From Streptomyces paludis (GTDB lineage Bacteria; Actinomycetota; Actinomycetes; Streptomycetales; Streptomycetaceae): DNA of 64,000 nucleotides. How positions within the stretch are numbered: position 1 is the stretch's first letter; each line of letters begins with the position of its first letter. The notes under the pieces are model-generated. The model ran no database searches, was not told the origin of the DNA, and was given only the letters and a program-made list of their open reading frames with translations. The position numbers and the translations under genes are program-made. Shown piece by piece: positions 34,224 through 43,080 of this stretch. The stretch covers positions 62,001 to 126,000 of the forward strand of contig NZ_CP031194.1 in assembly GCF_003344965.1 (NCBI RefSeq), written 5' to 3'.

Positions 34224-35765
34224 TCAGTTCATCCAGGAACCGCTGCCGGCCCGGCGGCGCGAGCGCAGCCAGACCATGCCGCCGCCGACCAGCAGCGCCA
34301 CCGCGGCACCGGAGGCCGCCGAGACCATCATCAGGGTGTCGTTGTTCCACGACGCGGCGAACGAGGTCATGGAGCCGGTGAGGCCGGACGACTTGGTCTC
34401 GGCGCCACCACTGCGCGGGTCGGAGCCGGAGTGGGGCAGGGCCACGTACGGGAACTTCTTCTCGAAGCTCTTGTCGTTGGCGTCCACACCGTCGCTCAGG
34501 TCGACCTTCTCGCCGAGGAGCGCGCCCTCGACGACCTGGAGGGCGATGTCGACGACGTCGTCGGTGAGCCGGCGTCCGTTCGGGAAGCCCGCGTTGTCAC
34601 CTTCGAGCACACCGAGCCGCTTGGGGTCCTTGGCCGGCTTGATGGAGGTGTTGAGACGCAGCATCTCCGAAGGGGTCACGTTCGGGGGCTGGTTGAGGTC
34701 CTTGACACCGGTCAGGAACACCGACACGAGGTCGTTGCGCGGCTCGGCCGGGGCCTTGATCTTGTAGATGGCCTCGATGAGCTTGGGCAGCTCGGGCTCG
34801 GTGACGTTCTTCAGGAAGTCCGCGTCGTTCTCGGGCGAGGACGCGTTGAACTTGTCCTTGTCCTTGAGCGGGTTGACGACCTCGTTGACCAGCGGCATGC
34901 CGAGGCGCGACACCTGGGTCCACTCGCCGTAGGCGTTCTGGCGGGAGGTGGTCGAGTAGATGCCGACGATCGGCTGCTTCTTCGACTGGCGGATCTGGGA
35001 GGTCGGCACCTGAAGGGCGATCGTGTTGACGTTGTAGCCCTTGAGCGTGTCGTTCCCGACCTCCGAGAGGTCGGCGCCGTACAGCAGGTCGAAGACGCGC
35101 AGATCGAGGAAGAACGAGTCGTCGGCCTGGCCGGCGAAGGTCTTGATCCCGCCGTTGAGGCGCTTGATCGCCTGGTCGCGCAGGGTCTGGTAGTGCGGCA
35201 TGGACGCCTTGCCGACGTTCGAGGGGGCGACCGGCACGTTCTTCGCCAGCTGGTACGTCGAGACCTCCTTGCCGTTCTTCAGCTGGATCAGCTCGATGTT
35301 GTACGTCTGGGTGAAGTTGAGGGTCTCGTCGTAGAGGCTCTTCACCACACCGGTGTTGTACAGGAAGGTGTGTTCGTTCTTCCGGTGGTCGTTGAAGGTG
35401 TACCGGTAGATCAGGTCGTCCTTGGCGTCACCGTCGTTGTCGATGTGAATGTCGTAGCGCGCGTCCTTGGCGAACGGGAAGAAGTTCGGGCCCCCGGCCG
35501 GCTCCTGGAAGGGCAGCCAGTTCGCGATGATTGTGGTGGTGTTGGGGCTGTCGGGGCTGACGAACGCGTACACGTCCGTGTTGTCGAGCTGCGGCTGCCC
35601 GGAGATCAGGGGCGCCTCACGGTGGCTGGAGGCGTTCGCCGTGCCCGGCGCGAGCGCCGCCACGCCGACGGATGTGAGCCCTCCCGCGGCCAGCGCGCCG
35701 CACGCGAGCATCGCGATGCTCTTCCGTGCTCGCCATGCCCGCTCGTTTCTGGTGTCTGTGGTCAT
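34224..35765 (-). CDS. DUF4331 family exported protein
   Basis: 513 aa. Signal peptide (MLACGALAAGGLTSVGVAALA) followed by the DUF4331 start SSHREAPLISGQPQLDNTDVYAF, which is strongly conserved in this family, and ending in a transmembrane helix (about 480-505) with an RSRRR stop-transfer motif. ATG 35765 has AAGGA 8 bases upstream. Function unknown; the metal-rich neighbours suggest an envelope metal or redox role. First gene of the DUF4331-TPR-NicO set. Confidence 0.88.
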   Translation of the reverse strand: MTTDTRNERAWRARKSIAMLACGALAAGGLTSVGVAALAPGTANASSHREAPLISGQPQLDNTDVYAFVSPDSPNTTTIIANWLPFQEPAGGPNFFPFAKDARYDIHIDNDGDAKDDLIYRYTFNDHRKNEHTFLYNTGVVKSLYDETLNFTQTYNIELIQLKNGKEVSTYQLAKNVPVAPSNVGKASMPHYQTLRDQAIKRLNGGIKTFAGQADDSFFLDLRVFDLLYGADLSEVGNDTLKGYNVNTIALQVPTSQIRQSKKQPIVGIYSTTSRQNAYGEWTQVSRLGMPLVNEVVNPLKDKDKFNASSPENDADFLKNVTEPELPKLIEAIYKIKAPAEPRNDLVSVFLTGVKDLNQPPNVTPSEMLRLNTSIKPAKDPKRLGVLEGDNAGFPNGRRLTDDVVDIALQVVEGALLGEKVDLSDGVDANDKSFEKKFPYVALPHSGSDPRSGGAETKSSGLTGSMTSFAASWNNDTLMMVSAASGAAVALLVGGGMVWLRSRRRAGSGSWMN

Positions 35766-36135
35766 CTCGCCCGTCCTTCGTCCGTCATCGCGCACGTCCT
35801 GCTTGCTTGCCCGTCCCATACGTACGCGGAGGCCGTCTTGTTCGGCGTTGATCGCGAGAAGCTGCGTGGATCACTCCGCCGGTGGGGCCGCGCACGTCGC
35901 ACAAATACCGTCGGACAGTGACGAGACGGACGCGTCCGGCGCGGGCCGGAATCGACCGATCACACCGGCTCTGACCTGCGAAAACACTGGTTCGGGCGGG
36001 TGGGATGGTTTCCTCGCGCGGCTGTTCTTCGCCGAAGATGAAATTCTTGCCGCGCGGGCCCGCCGATCGCCCTCGACGGCGGACCCGGCGCACAAGAGAT
36101 ACGACGGGGTGACGGCCGGCCCGGCCGGGGTACGG
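35766..36135. other. 370-base gap upstream of the DUF4331 gene
   Basis: Contains the 3' flank of the WYL regulator gene and presumably the DUF4331 promoter. The AT-richer patch near 36020-36050 (GAAGATGAAATTCTT) is the best promoter candidate. No coding potential, repeat or known RNA motif seen. Confidence 0.4.
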
Positions 36136-37152
36136 TCACCCGGACGCGGCGTCGGCGTAACGGCGCGCCAAGTGTGCGAAGGCGTTCCTGAGTTCGGCCG
36201 GTCCGACGACCTCGATATCGGCGTCGAACCGGCCGATGGCGGCGGCCAGACCGGCCCATGACCACGAGCCGAGGACGAGCCGGCAGCGGTCCGGGCCGAG
36301 CTGCTCGACCAGTCCGTCGCGCGCGTAGCGCGAGACGACGGCGGCGGGCAGATGGAGGATCACCTCGCCGCGGCAGGGCCAGCCGCCGGAGCCGTCCGCG
36401 CCACCGGACCCGTCGAAGCCGTCGAAGCCCCGGAATCTGCTGTTCACGAAGGCGGCGACATCCCCGCCGGGCAGCGCGCGCGGGGTGAACCGGGGGCCGG
36501 TGGGAACGCGCGGGGTGATGCGGTCGGCGCGGAAGATCCGCCAGTCCTCCCGGTCGAGGTCCCAAGCGACGAGGTACCAGCGCCCGCCCCGGGTGACGAG
36601 ATGGTGGGGCTGCGTCCGGCGCGCCCGGGACCGCGCCGGATCGTCGTCCGCGCCCGGCGCGGAGACGGAGGCGTAGTCGAAGCGCAGCGTCTCGCGGGCG
36701 TGTACGGCGGCACCGAGTGCCATGAGCACACCGCTGTCGGCGCGCGGTCGCGTGCCCTCGGCGGGTCCGTCCACGGTGGTGACGCGGAAGGTGTCGATAC
36801 GGTGGCGCAGCCGGGCGGGCATGACCTGCCGGACGGTGGTCAGGGCGCGCGCCGCGGCTTCCTCGATACCGGCGCCGCTGGTGGTGGCGGCCTGGAGTGC
36901 GACGGCCAGGGCGACGGCCTGCTCGTCGTCGAACAGCAGCGGCGGCAGATCGGCGCCGGCGTCGAGCCGGTACCCGCCGTCGGGCCCTTTGAAGGCCACG
37001 ATGGGATAGCCCAGCTCCCGCAGCCGGTCGACATCGCGGCGCACGGTGCGCGGGCTGATCTCCAGCCGCTCCGCCAGGAGCGCGCCGGGCCAGTCCCTGC
37101 GTGCCTGGAGCAGCGAGAGCAGGGCGAGCAGTCGTGCTGAGGTCTTCGGCAT
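36136..37152 (-). CDS. HTH/WYL-domain transcriptional regulator (YafY type)
   Basis: 338 aa. N-terminal winged helix (LALLSLLQARRDWPGALLAERLEISPRTVRRDVDRL) and central WYL domain with RGGRWYLVAWDLDREDWRIFR. Such regulators often sense nucleic acid fragments or control damage responses. Divergent from the DinB-family and AlkZ-like genes, which it may control. ATG 37152; the shared promoter lies in the 160 bases to the DinB gene. Confidence 0.88.
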   Translation of the reverse strand: MPKTSARLLALLSLLQARRDWPGALLAERLEISPRTVRRDVDRLRELGYPIVAFKGPDGGYRLDAGADLPPLLFDDEQAVALAVALQAATTSGAGIEEAAARALTTVRQVMPARLRHRIDTFRVTTVDGPAEGTRPRADSGVLMALGAAVHARETLRFDYASVSAPGADDDPARSRARRTQPHHLVTRGGRWYLVAWDLDREDWRIFRADRITPRVPTGPRFTPRALPGGDVAAFVNSRFRGFDGFDGSGGADGSGGWPCRGEVILHLPAAVVSRYARDGLVEQLGPDRCRLVLGSWSWAGLAAAIGRFDADIEVVGPAELRNAFAHLARRYADAASG

Positions 37153-37228
37153 GGCTCCATTGTCGCGCCGAGTAGCGGACACATCCTGGCCGCTACCGCT
37201 GCGACTGTGGGCCGTACCGGAGAAACCC

Positions 37229-37273
37229 GGGCCGGTACGACCCGGGCCCGTACGACCCACGCCCGTACGACCG
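37229..37273 (+). repeat. Three tandem 15-bp repeats
   Basis: Units GGGCCGGTACGACCC, GGGCCCGTACGACCC and ACGCCCGTACGACCG directly adjoin, 39 bases before the DinB gene, in the leader between divergent genes. Copy number may vary between strains; may also be an operator array. Confidence 0.65.
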
Positions 37274-37311
37274 GACCCACCGTCCGCCGTCCACCGAAAG
37301 GACCGATCACC

Positions 37312-37884
37312 ATGACCACCACCCCCGCCTCCCCCGCCGACGCCGAGCGGGCCGACCTGCTCAACGAGCTGGCGACCGCGCGCGCCGCCCTGACCGCCAC
37401 CGTGAGCGGACTCGACGACGGGCGGGCCGGCGAGCGGCCCACCGTCAGCGCGCTCTGTCTGGGCGGGCTGATCAAGCATGTCGCGTCCGTCGAGGAGTCC
37501 TGGCTGCGCTTCGTGCTCGACGGTCCGTCGGCGATGCGCTTCGACCTGCCCGAGGGCGTCACCTGGGCCGACTTCATGGCCGGGACCGCGCGTGAGTTCC
37601 CTCGGTGGGCGATCGAGCGCGAGGCCGACTTCCGGATGCGGCCCGGCGAGACGCTCGCCGGGATCCTCGCGCGGTACGAGCGGGTCGCCGCCCGGAGCGA
37701 GGAGATCATCGCCTCCGTACCGGACCTGTCGCTGACGCATCCGCTGCCGGAGGCGCCCTGGAACGCGCCGGGCGCGGAGCACAGTGTGCGCCGGGTGCTG
37801 ATCCATGTCATCGCCGAGACCGCCCAGCACGCCGGGCACGCGGATATCCTGCGCGAGACCCTCGACGGCCGGAAGGCGACGTGA
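37312..37884 (+). CDS. DinB-family protein (DUF664 type)
   Basis: 190 aa four-helix metalloprotein of the DinB/YfiT superfamily. Candidate metal histidines lie in LIKHVASVEESW (helix 2) and IAETAQHAGHADILRE (helix 4). In actinobacteria relatives are mycothiol-dependent detoxifying transferases. AAAGGA lies 9 bases before the ATG. Coupled to the AlkZ-like gene by GTGA overlap, suggesting shared damage or detoxification function under the WYL regulator. Confidence 0.82.
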   Translation: MTTTPASPADAERADLLNELATARAALTATVSGLDDGRAGERPTVSALCLGGLIKHVASVEESWLRFVLDGPSAMRFDLPEGVTWADFMAGTAREFPRWAIEREADFRMRPGETLAGILARYERVAARSEEIIASVPDLSLTHPLPEAPWNAPGAEHSVRRVLIHVIAETAQHAGHADILRETLDGRKAT

Positions 37885-39017
37885 GCCGGCCGGCCGTGCT
37901 CTCCACCCGGGCGCTCAACCGCGCCACGCTCGCCCGGCAGTCGCTGCTCGATCGCGCCGGGCTGCCGGTCCTCGACGCCGTCGCGCGACTGGGCGGCCTC
38001 CAGGCGCAGGAACCGCAGGAGCCGTTCGTCGGGCTCTGGTCGCGGCTGCGGGCGTTCGACCCGGAGTCGCTCTCCGGCCTCCTCGTCGGACGGCGGGTGG
38101 TGCGGACGCATCTCATGCGCCGCACCGTCCACCTCGTCACCGCCGAGGACGCCCTGGCATGGCGGGCGCGCCATGACGCGATGCTGCGGCAGCGGGTGCT
38201 CGGTGTGTACGGCGGCGAGCTGGCCGGGACGGACCTCGACGCGCTCGCCGCGGCGGGCCGGGCGGTCATGGCCGACGGCGAGCCCCGCACGATGGCCGAG
38301 CTGACGCGGGCGCTCGGTGAGGGCCCGGGGGCCGGCCCCGTGTCGGAAGCGGCACCGGGTCCCGGGGCGCGGGCGCTGGGGGAGATGCTGGTCGCCGCCC
38401 TCGTGCCGATGGCGCAGCTGCCGCCGCGCGGGCTCTGGCGGACCCGGGCGGGCGTACGCAATGTCATGCTCTCGTCCTGGCTGGGCCGCGAGATCGACCC
38501 GCTCTCCCCCGACGGCTCCGACCCGGTGGGCCAGGCGCTGGTCCGGCGCTATCTCGCCGCGTACGGGCCCGCCTCCACGGCCGATCTGCGCGCCTGGTGC
38601 GGTCTCGCCGGGCTGCCGGCCGCGGTGGCCGCCGTACGCGAGGAACTGGTCGCCTTCCGCGACGAGCGGGGCCGGCGGCTGCTGGACCTCCCCGGCGCGC
38701 CGCTCCCCGACCCGGACACGCCCGCTCCGGTACGGTTCCTGCCGGCGTTCGACAACGCGATCCTCGGTTACCAGGACCGCGGGCGGATCATCGACGACGT
38801 CCATCGGGGCCTGTCGGTGACCGGCGCGCGCGTCGTCCTCGTCGACGGCCGGACGGCCGCGACCTGGACCGTCCGGGACGGCGCCGTGCTCGTCACCCCG
38901 CTGCGCCGGCTCTCCCCCGCCGACCGTACCGAAGTCGCCGAAGAGGGAGGGCGGTTGGCGTCGTTCCTCTCCGACGGCGGGAGCGATCACGTACGCGTCG
39001 AGGCGTTCGCCGGGTGA
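37881..39017 (+). CDS. Winged-helix DNA glycosylase-like protein (AlkZ/AlkX, HTH_42)
   Basis: 378 aa. The early block LGGLQAQEPQEPF carries the QxQ motif (Q41, Q43) that is catalytic in the AlkZ/AlkX DNA glycosylase family; RTHLMRRTVHLVTAEDA is the next family block. Members remove crosslinked or alkylated bases and some protect antibiotic producers. The start GTG overlaps the DinB stop. Whether it acts on self-made or environmental alkylators is unknown. Confidence 0.8.
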   Translation: MSRPAVLSTRALNRATLARQSLLDRAGLPVLDAVARLGGLQAQEPQEPFVGLWSRLRAFDPESLSGLLVGRRVVRTHLMRRTVHLVTAEDALAWRARHDAMLRQRVLGVYGGELAGTDLDALAAAGRAVMADGEPRTMAELTRALGEGPGAGPVSEAAPGPGARALGEMLVAALVPMAQLPPRGLWRTRAGVRNVMLSSWLGREIDPLSPDGSDPVGQALVRRYLAAYGPASTADLRAWCGLAGLPAAVAAVREELVAFRDERGRRLLDLPGAPLPDPDTPAPVRFLPAFDNAILGYQDRGRIIDDVHRGLSVTGARVVLVDGRTAATWTVRDGAVLVTPLRRLSPADRTEVAEEGGRLASFLSDGGSDHVRVEAFAG

Positions 39018-39026
39018 GCGGCGCGT

Positions 39027-39680
39027 TCATCCGGCGAGGAGGTCCGCCACCTCGGCGTCGAAGAGCAGCCCGGGGTCGAAGCCCATCCCGTTGAAGTGGC
39101 CCGCGAGTTCGAGGGACAGGACGCCGTGCAGCCGGGTCCAGAAGGTCAGGGCCCGGTGGACGGCCGGGGTGGGCGCGGGGCTCCCGTCCGCCCACTGCCG
39201 GTGGTCCTGGAGATGGGTGTCGAAGGGGGACGCGGGCCGGTCCGCGCCGAGCGCCGCGCAGGCGTCCAGCAGCGTCGCCATGATCTCGGCGGCGATCGCG
39301 GTGATGTCGTCGGGCGCGTGGTAGCCGGGGACGGGGGTGCCGTAGACGAGGAAGTAGCGGTGGGGGTCCGCCAGCGCCCAGCCGCGCAGGGCGTGCGCGA
39401 GCGCGGTCGCGTCGGCGCCGGCCCCGGCGGCCGCCCGGAAGGTGTCCGCGAGGCTTCGGTAGGCGTCCCTGATCAGCTCGGTGATCAGCTCGTCGCGGCC
39501 CGCGAAGTAGCGGTAGAGCGCGGGCCCGCTCATGCCCATCCGCTTGGCGATCGCGTTGAGGGAGAGCGCGGACGCCCCCGCCGTGGCGATCTGCTCCCAC
39601 GCGCGTTCCTTGATCTCCCCGCGCACCTGGGCGCGGTAGCGCTCGCGAGGGGTCTCCGTGCCCGTGCCCGTATCCGCCAT
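39027..39680 (-). CDS. TetR family regulator (WHG domain type)
   Basis: 217 aa. Helix-turn-helix LSLNAIAKRMGMSGPALYRYFAGRDELI; the C-terminal part has the TetR_C_WHG texture (HRALTFWTRLHGVLSLELAGHFNGMGFDPGLLF). Convergent with the AlkZ-like gene (9-base gap). The AT-rich upstream region with two CTATCRCTCC repeats is its likely operator. Confidence 0.88.
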   Translation of the reverse strand: MADTGTGTETPRERYRAQVRGEIKERAWEQIATAGASALSLNAIAKRMGMSGPALYRYFAGRDELITELIRDAYRSLADTFRAAAGAGADATALAHALRGWALADPHRYFLVYGTPVPGYHAPDDITAIAAEIMATLLDACAALGADRPASPFDTHLQDHRQWADGSPAPTPAVHRALTFWTRLHGVLSLELAGHFNGMGFDPGLLFDAEVADLLAG

Positions 39681-39719
39681 GGCCTGCCGTCTTCCGTCCG
39701 TCTCCGCGTCAGAAATATA

Positions 39720-39748
39720 CTATCGCTCCAGTGAGAGCCTATCACTCC
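39720..39748. promoter_or_regulatory. Direct repeat CTATCRCTCC upstream of the TetR gene
   Basis: CTATCGCTCC (39720-39729) and CTATCACTCC (39739-39748) are 19 bases apart in an AT-rich patch 40 bases upstream of the TetR start, with a small inverted repeat (GCTC/GAGC) between. Probable TetR operator region. Confidence 0.45.
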
Positions 39749-39904
39749 CGTCATCCTTCAGGAGGACGGAGCCGGGGCGGCTCGTGCGTTTTCAGCAGGG
39801 GAAAGTACCGGCAGACGCAGGATGTCGTTAAGTTGTCGGCTTGTCAGTATTGACTGCCGTCGCCCCGTCACGGTGGACGGAGAGGTGGACGGAAAGAGAG
39901 CGCG

Positions 39905-41110
39905 ATGAGCACCCCCTGGCAGCGCCACCTGGCGGCACATCCGCGGGGTGTGGACATCACGATGGTCCTGGTGCTGTTCGCCGTCGCCGTCGGTGGCAGT
40001 GCGCTCACGGGATCCGCCTTCGGGAGGCACCTGCCCGTCTGGCTCGCGGTGCTGCTCTCCGCCGTCTCCGCCACCGCGCTGCTGGGCCGCCGCACCCATC
40101 CCCGTACGGTCGTGGTGGTGACCGCGCTCAGCGCCGTGTGCGAGGGCGCGGTGGGATATCTCCTCACTCCGCTGTCGCAGGCTCCGCTCATCGTGGCGCT
40201 GTTCTCGCTCGGGCTGCGCACCGACCGCAGGACCACCCGGATCTACGCCGTGGTGACGCTCGCGCTGCTGATCGTCACGGCCCTGTTCGCCGACCCGCTC
40301 AGTCACAATCTGCTGCTCACGACCCTCAACCCCGTCGCCTGGGTGTTCCTGCCCGCGGTCCTGGGCAGCGCCGTCCAGCTGCGCCGGGCCTATCTCGCGG
40401 CGCTGCGGGCCCGCGCCGAGCACGCCGAGCAGACCCGCGAGGAGGAGGCCCGCCACCGGGTCGCCCAGGAGCGGATGCGTATCGCCCGGGAACTGCACGA
40501 TGTCGTCGCCCACCACCTGGCCCTGGCCAACGCCCAGGCCGGTACGGCCGTACACCTCCTGGCGACCCGTCCCGAGCAGGTACGCGGCATGCTCGAAAGC
40601 CTGGCGGAGACCACCTCGTCGGCGCTGGTCGAGATGAAGGCCACCGTCGGGCTGCTGCGCCAGGACAACGAGGCGGACGCACCGCTGGGGCCCGCGCCGG
40701 GACTTGGGCAACTCGACGATCTGGTCGCGGCGTTCACCGCCGCGGGGCTCTCCGTCCGTACCACCGTCGAGGGCGGTCCCCGGCCCCTGCCCGGCGGTGT
40801 GGACCTGAACGCGTACCGGATCGCGCAGGAGGCGCTGACCAATGTCACCAAACACTCCGTCACCCGCTCCGCGGACGTGCGTCTCGTCTACCGCTCCGAC
40901 CGGCTGACACTGACGGTCACCAACGACGGCACCGGCGCTCCGGCCACGCCCGCCCCGGGGCGCGGCTTCGGTCTCATCGGTATGCGGGAGCGCGCGCAGT
41001 CCGCCGGTGGGACCCTGTACGCCGGCCCCCGCCCGGGCGGCGGTTTCGAGGTGATCTGCACACTGCCGCTGCGGCGCCGTCAGGAGGAGGGTGAAGCAGG
41101 GGGCTCCTGA
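39905..41110 (+). CDS. Two-component sensor histidine kinase (NarL/DesK-type, HisKA_3)
   Basis: 401 aa. Four to six membrane helices occupy about residues 18-160, with no large extracellular domain, so it probably senses a membrane-linked signal. Phospho-acceptor H198 lies in ARELHDVVAHHLA; the ATPase domain shows NAYRIAQEALTNVTKHS (N box) and GFGLIGMRER (G box). Oddly, no response regulator gene adjoins it; the next gene is convergent. Confidence 0.9.
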   Translation: MSTPWQRHLAAHPRGVDITMVLVLFAVAVGGSALTGSAFGRHLPVWLAVLLSAVSATALLGRRTHPRTVVVVTALSAVCEGAVGYLLTPLSQAPLIVALFSLGLRTDRRTTRIYAVVTLALLIVTALFADPLSHNLLLTTLNPVAWVFLPAVLGSAVQLRRAYLAALRARAEHAEQTREEEARHRVAQERMRIARELHDVVAHHLALANAQAGTAVHLLATRPEQVRGMLESLAETTSSALVEMKATVGLLRQDNEADAPLGPAPGLGQLDDLVAAFTAAGLSVRTTVEGGPRPLPGGVDLNAYRIAQEALTNVTKHSVTRSADVRLVYRSDRLTLTVTNDGTGAPATPAPGRGFGLIGMRERAQSAGGTLYAGPRPGGGFEVICTLPLRRRQEEGEAGGS

Positions 41111-41117
41111 GCGGGGA

Positions 41118-41978
41118 TCACGCGCGGAAGTCGGCGATCCACCGCGCGGTGGCCCCGAGTCCGCCGAAGGTGTAGAAGTGCAGCTTCAGAACGCCGTGGC
41201 GCCGCGGGTCGTACCCGCTCGCCAGGTCGTGGAGAAAGCGGTCGGGGCCGGCCGTGCCCATCAGGTTGGTCAGCGAGAATCCGTACTTCCTCACGATGGA
41301 GGTGCTCGTGCCGACGCCGAAGCGCGTGGCGTACGCCATCAGCCGCTTGGCGCCGGCGGGACCGGGCACCCCGACACGCACCGGTGCCTCGATGCCCCGG
41401 GCGCGCAGGGCCTCGACCCAGGTCAGGACCGGGCCCGCGGCGAAGCCGAACTGGGTGATGACATCGCCGGACAGCCCCTGCTCCGCGAGGGCCGCCGTCT
41501 TCTCCGCCAGCGCCGACCAGAGCACCGGACCGGCGATGGCGGGATGCCCCTCGGGGTAGCCGCAGATGCCGACGTGCCGCACGCCGTACGTCCGCAGGAG
41601 CCCGGACCGGATCAGCGCGAGGGAGTCGTCGTACGGGCCGTGGGGCGTGGTGGGGTCGCCGGCGACGACGAAGACGTTGTCGGCCGTGCCGTCGGAGCGC
41701 AGTGCGGCGAGCAGCTCCACCAGCTCCGCCTGTGAGCGCAGCCGGCGGGCCGACAGATGCGGTACGGGGACGTACCCGAACCGGCGCGCGGCCCGGGTGG
41801 CGGCCAGCCGCTGCGCCGGGTCCTCGTTGCCGAGGAAGGTGACGTTGATCCGGGTACCGGCCGGAATGAGTGCGCGGGCCTCTTCGAGCGCGGGGGCGTC
41901 CTTGCCCGTCATCTCCAGGGAGAAGTCCGCCAGCAGCGGGACGACGGCCGGGGCGGCGGCCGTGGAGAGGGGATCCAT
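41118..41978 (-). CDS. Methylenetetrahydrofolate reductase family protein
   Basis: 286 aa flavin TIM-barrel. It reduces 5,10-methylene-THF to 5-methyl-THF in one-carbon metabolism. Expected blocks: FSLEMTGKD (catalytic-Glu region), VFVVAGDPTTPHG (flavin binding), GICGYPEGHP and DVITQFGF. It is short and divergent from housekeeping MetF, as often seen for catabolic paralogues feeding methyl groups released from demethylation. Convergent with the kinase gene. Confidence 0.82.
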   Translation of the reverse strand: MDPLSTAAAPAVVPLLADFSLEMTGKDAPALEEARALIPAGTRINVTFLGNEDPAQRLAATRAARRFGYVPVPHLSARRLRSQAELVELLAALRSDGTADNVFVVAGDPTTPHGPYDDSLALIRSGLLRTYGVRHVGICGYPEGHPAIAGPVLWSALAEKTAALAEQGLSGDVITQFGFAAGPVLTWVEALRARGIEAPVRVGVPGPAGAKRLMAYATRFGVGTSTSIVRKYGFSLTNLMGTAGPDRFLHDLASGYDPRRHGVLKLHFYTFGGLGATARWIADFRA

Positions 41979-42345
41979 CGTGCGCGTTGCTCCTCGTCCT
42001 GGGGGTGCTTGTTCCGGGTTCCTTGCCGTGTTCTCCCTGGGGCACGGAGTGCCACCCGGGAACGAAGATACGCGGTGGGGTTCCGCGCACCCCGGCCCGG
42101 GCGGCCTGACGTGAATTCGCCGTCCCGCCGCGCCCGTCCGTACCGGCCCCCGTATCGCCCGGGTAACGGGGACCGGCCCGGTGCGTTATCTGAAACACGC
42201 CCTTGACGTGGGGTTTTCCTGTCCGTTCAGCTCTCGCTCAGGTGCTGTTTTTGTTCAGTGTCAATTTCTATTGCTCCCGAATCTGTCCGGCCCCATCGTG
42301 TAGCCATCGCATATCGGCCACGTACCGAACGGGGCGCCACCACTC
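41979..42345. other. 367-base divergent intergenic region
   Basis: Separates the MTHFR-like gene from the RraA-led gene series. It holds a GGCAC-GGA-GTGCC hairpin (42041-42053) on the MTHFR side and an AT-richer stretch around 42203-42280 (TTGACG at 42203) that probably contains the promoter of the rightward series. I see no recognisable riboswitch and no gene. Confidence 0.4.
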
Positions 42346-43080
42346 ATGTCTCAGATCACCATCGGCCCTGATTTCCAGCGGCCCGGCCCGGAGCTGGCCC
42401 GGTCGTTCGACGGCCTTCAGGTCTCGGCTCTCGGCCATCTGACCGACTTCGGATTCCCGCGCGGGCTACGGGCGGTGACCACCGCCCGGCGGTTCGCCGG
42501 ACCGGCGCTCACCGTCCGGATCCCGCATCTCGACTCGACCGCCGTACATCTGGCCATGGAGCGGGTGCGCCCCGGCGATGTCGTGGTGATCGACCAGAGC
42601 GGCGACGAGCTGCGGTCCTCCTTCGGCGGCACACTCGCTGCCGTCGCGGCGGCCCGGGGCGCCGTCGGCGCCGTGTGCGACGGCTCGACCAACGACGTGG
42701 ACGAGATCGACGCGCTGGGGTTCCCGGTGTACTCGCGCGGAGTGACCGCGCTGACCACACGGATCCTCGGGCTGGAGGGCGCCGTGAACGTGCCGGTGTG
42801 TGTCGGTGGCACCGTCGTCCTCCCGGGCGATCTGGTCTTCGGCGACGAGGACGGCGTCGCGGTCGTCGAGGGACGACACGCCGCCGCCACCGCCCGCCGA
42901 CTGCGGGAATTCCAGGAGCGGTTCGCCGAGGCGGACTGGCTCGCGCGGATACGCGACGGAGTGCCGCTGGCCGAGCTGAGCGGCGCCGCCCGCTTCGCGC
43001 CCGCGCCCGGACCCGCCGCCGGGGCCGGAACCACTGCCGGAACCACCGCCGCCGCCACCACCGCCCGGGCCGGCCGATGA
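42346..43080 (+). CDS. RraA-like protein (HMG/oxaloacetate aldolase superfamily)
   Basis: 244 aa. The fold is recognised by HLDSTAVHLAMERVRPGDVVVID, SSFGGTLAAVAAARGAVGAVCDG and VNVPVCVGGTVVLPGDLVFGDEDGV. In class II pyruvate aldolases of this family the metal-site block reads DGxxRD; here it is DGSTND, so the catalytic arginine appears to be replaced by asparagine. It may be a non-aldolase regulator or act on another substrate. Ala/Thr/Gly-rich C-terminal tail. ATGA overlap with the nitrilase gene. Confidence 0.8.
   Translation: MSQITIGPDFQRPGPELARSFDGLQVSALGHLTDFGFPRGLRAVTTARRFAGPALTVRIPHLDSTAVHLAMERVRPGDVVVIDQSGDELRSSFGGTLAAVAAARGAVGAVCDGSTNDVDEIDALGFPVYSRGVTALTTRILGLEGAVNVPVCVGGTVVLPGDLVFGDEDGVAVVEGRHAAATARRLREFQERFAEADWLARIRDGVPLAELSGAARFAPAPGPAAGAGTTAGTTAAATTARAGR

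Noticed and set aside
35785..36093. Arg-rich open frame of 102 codons upstream of the DUF4331 gene.
   Set aside because: No ribosome site, composition of a shadow frame, and no conserved pattern. The area is better explained as promoter DNA.
41979..42345. Possible riboswitch (cobalamin or SAM type) between the MTHFR-like and RraA genes.
   Set aside because: Only a short GGCAC/GTGCC hairpin is present; no conserved riboswitch box could be identified.
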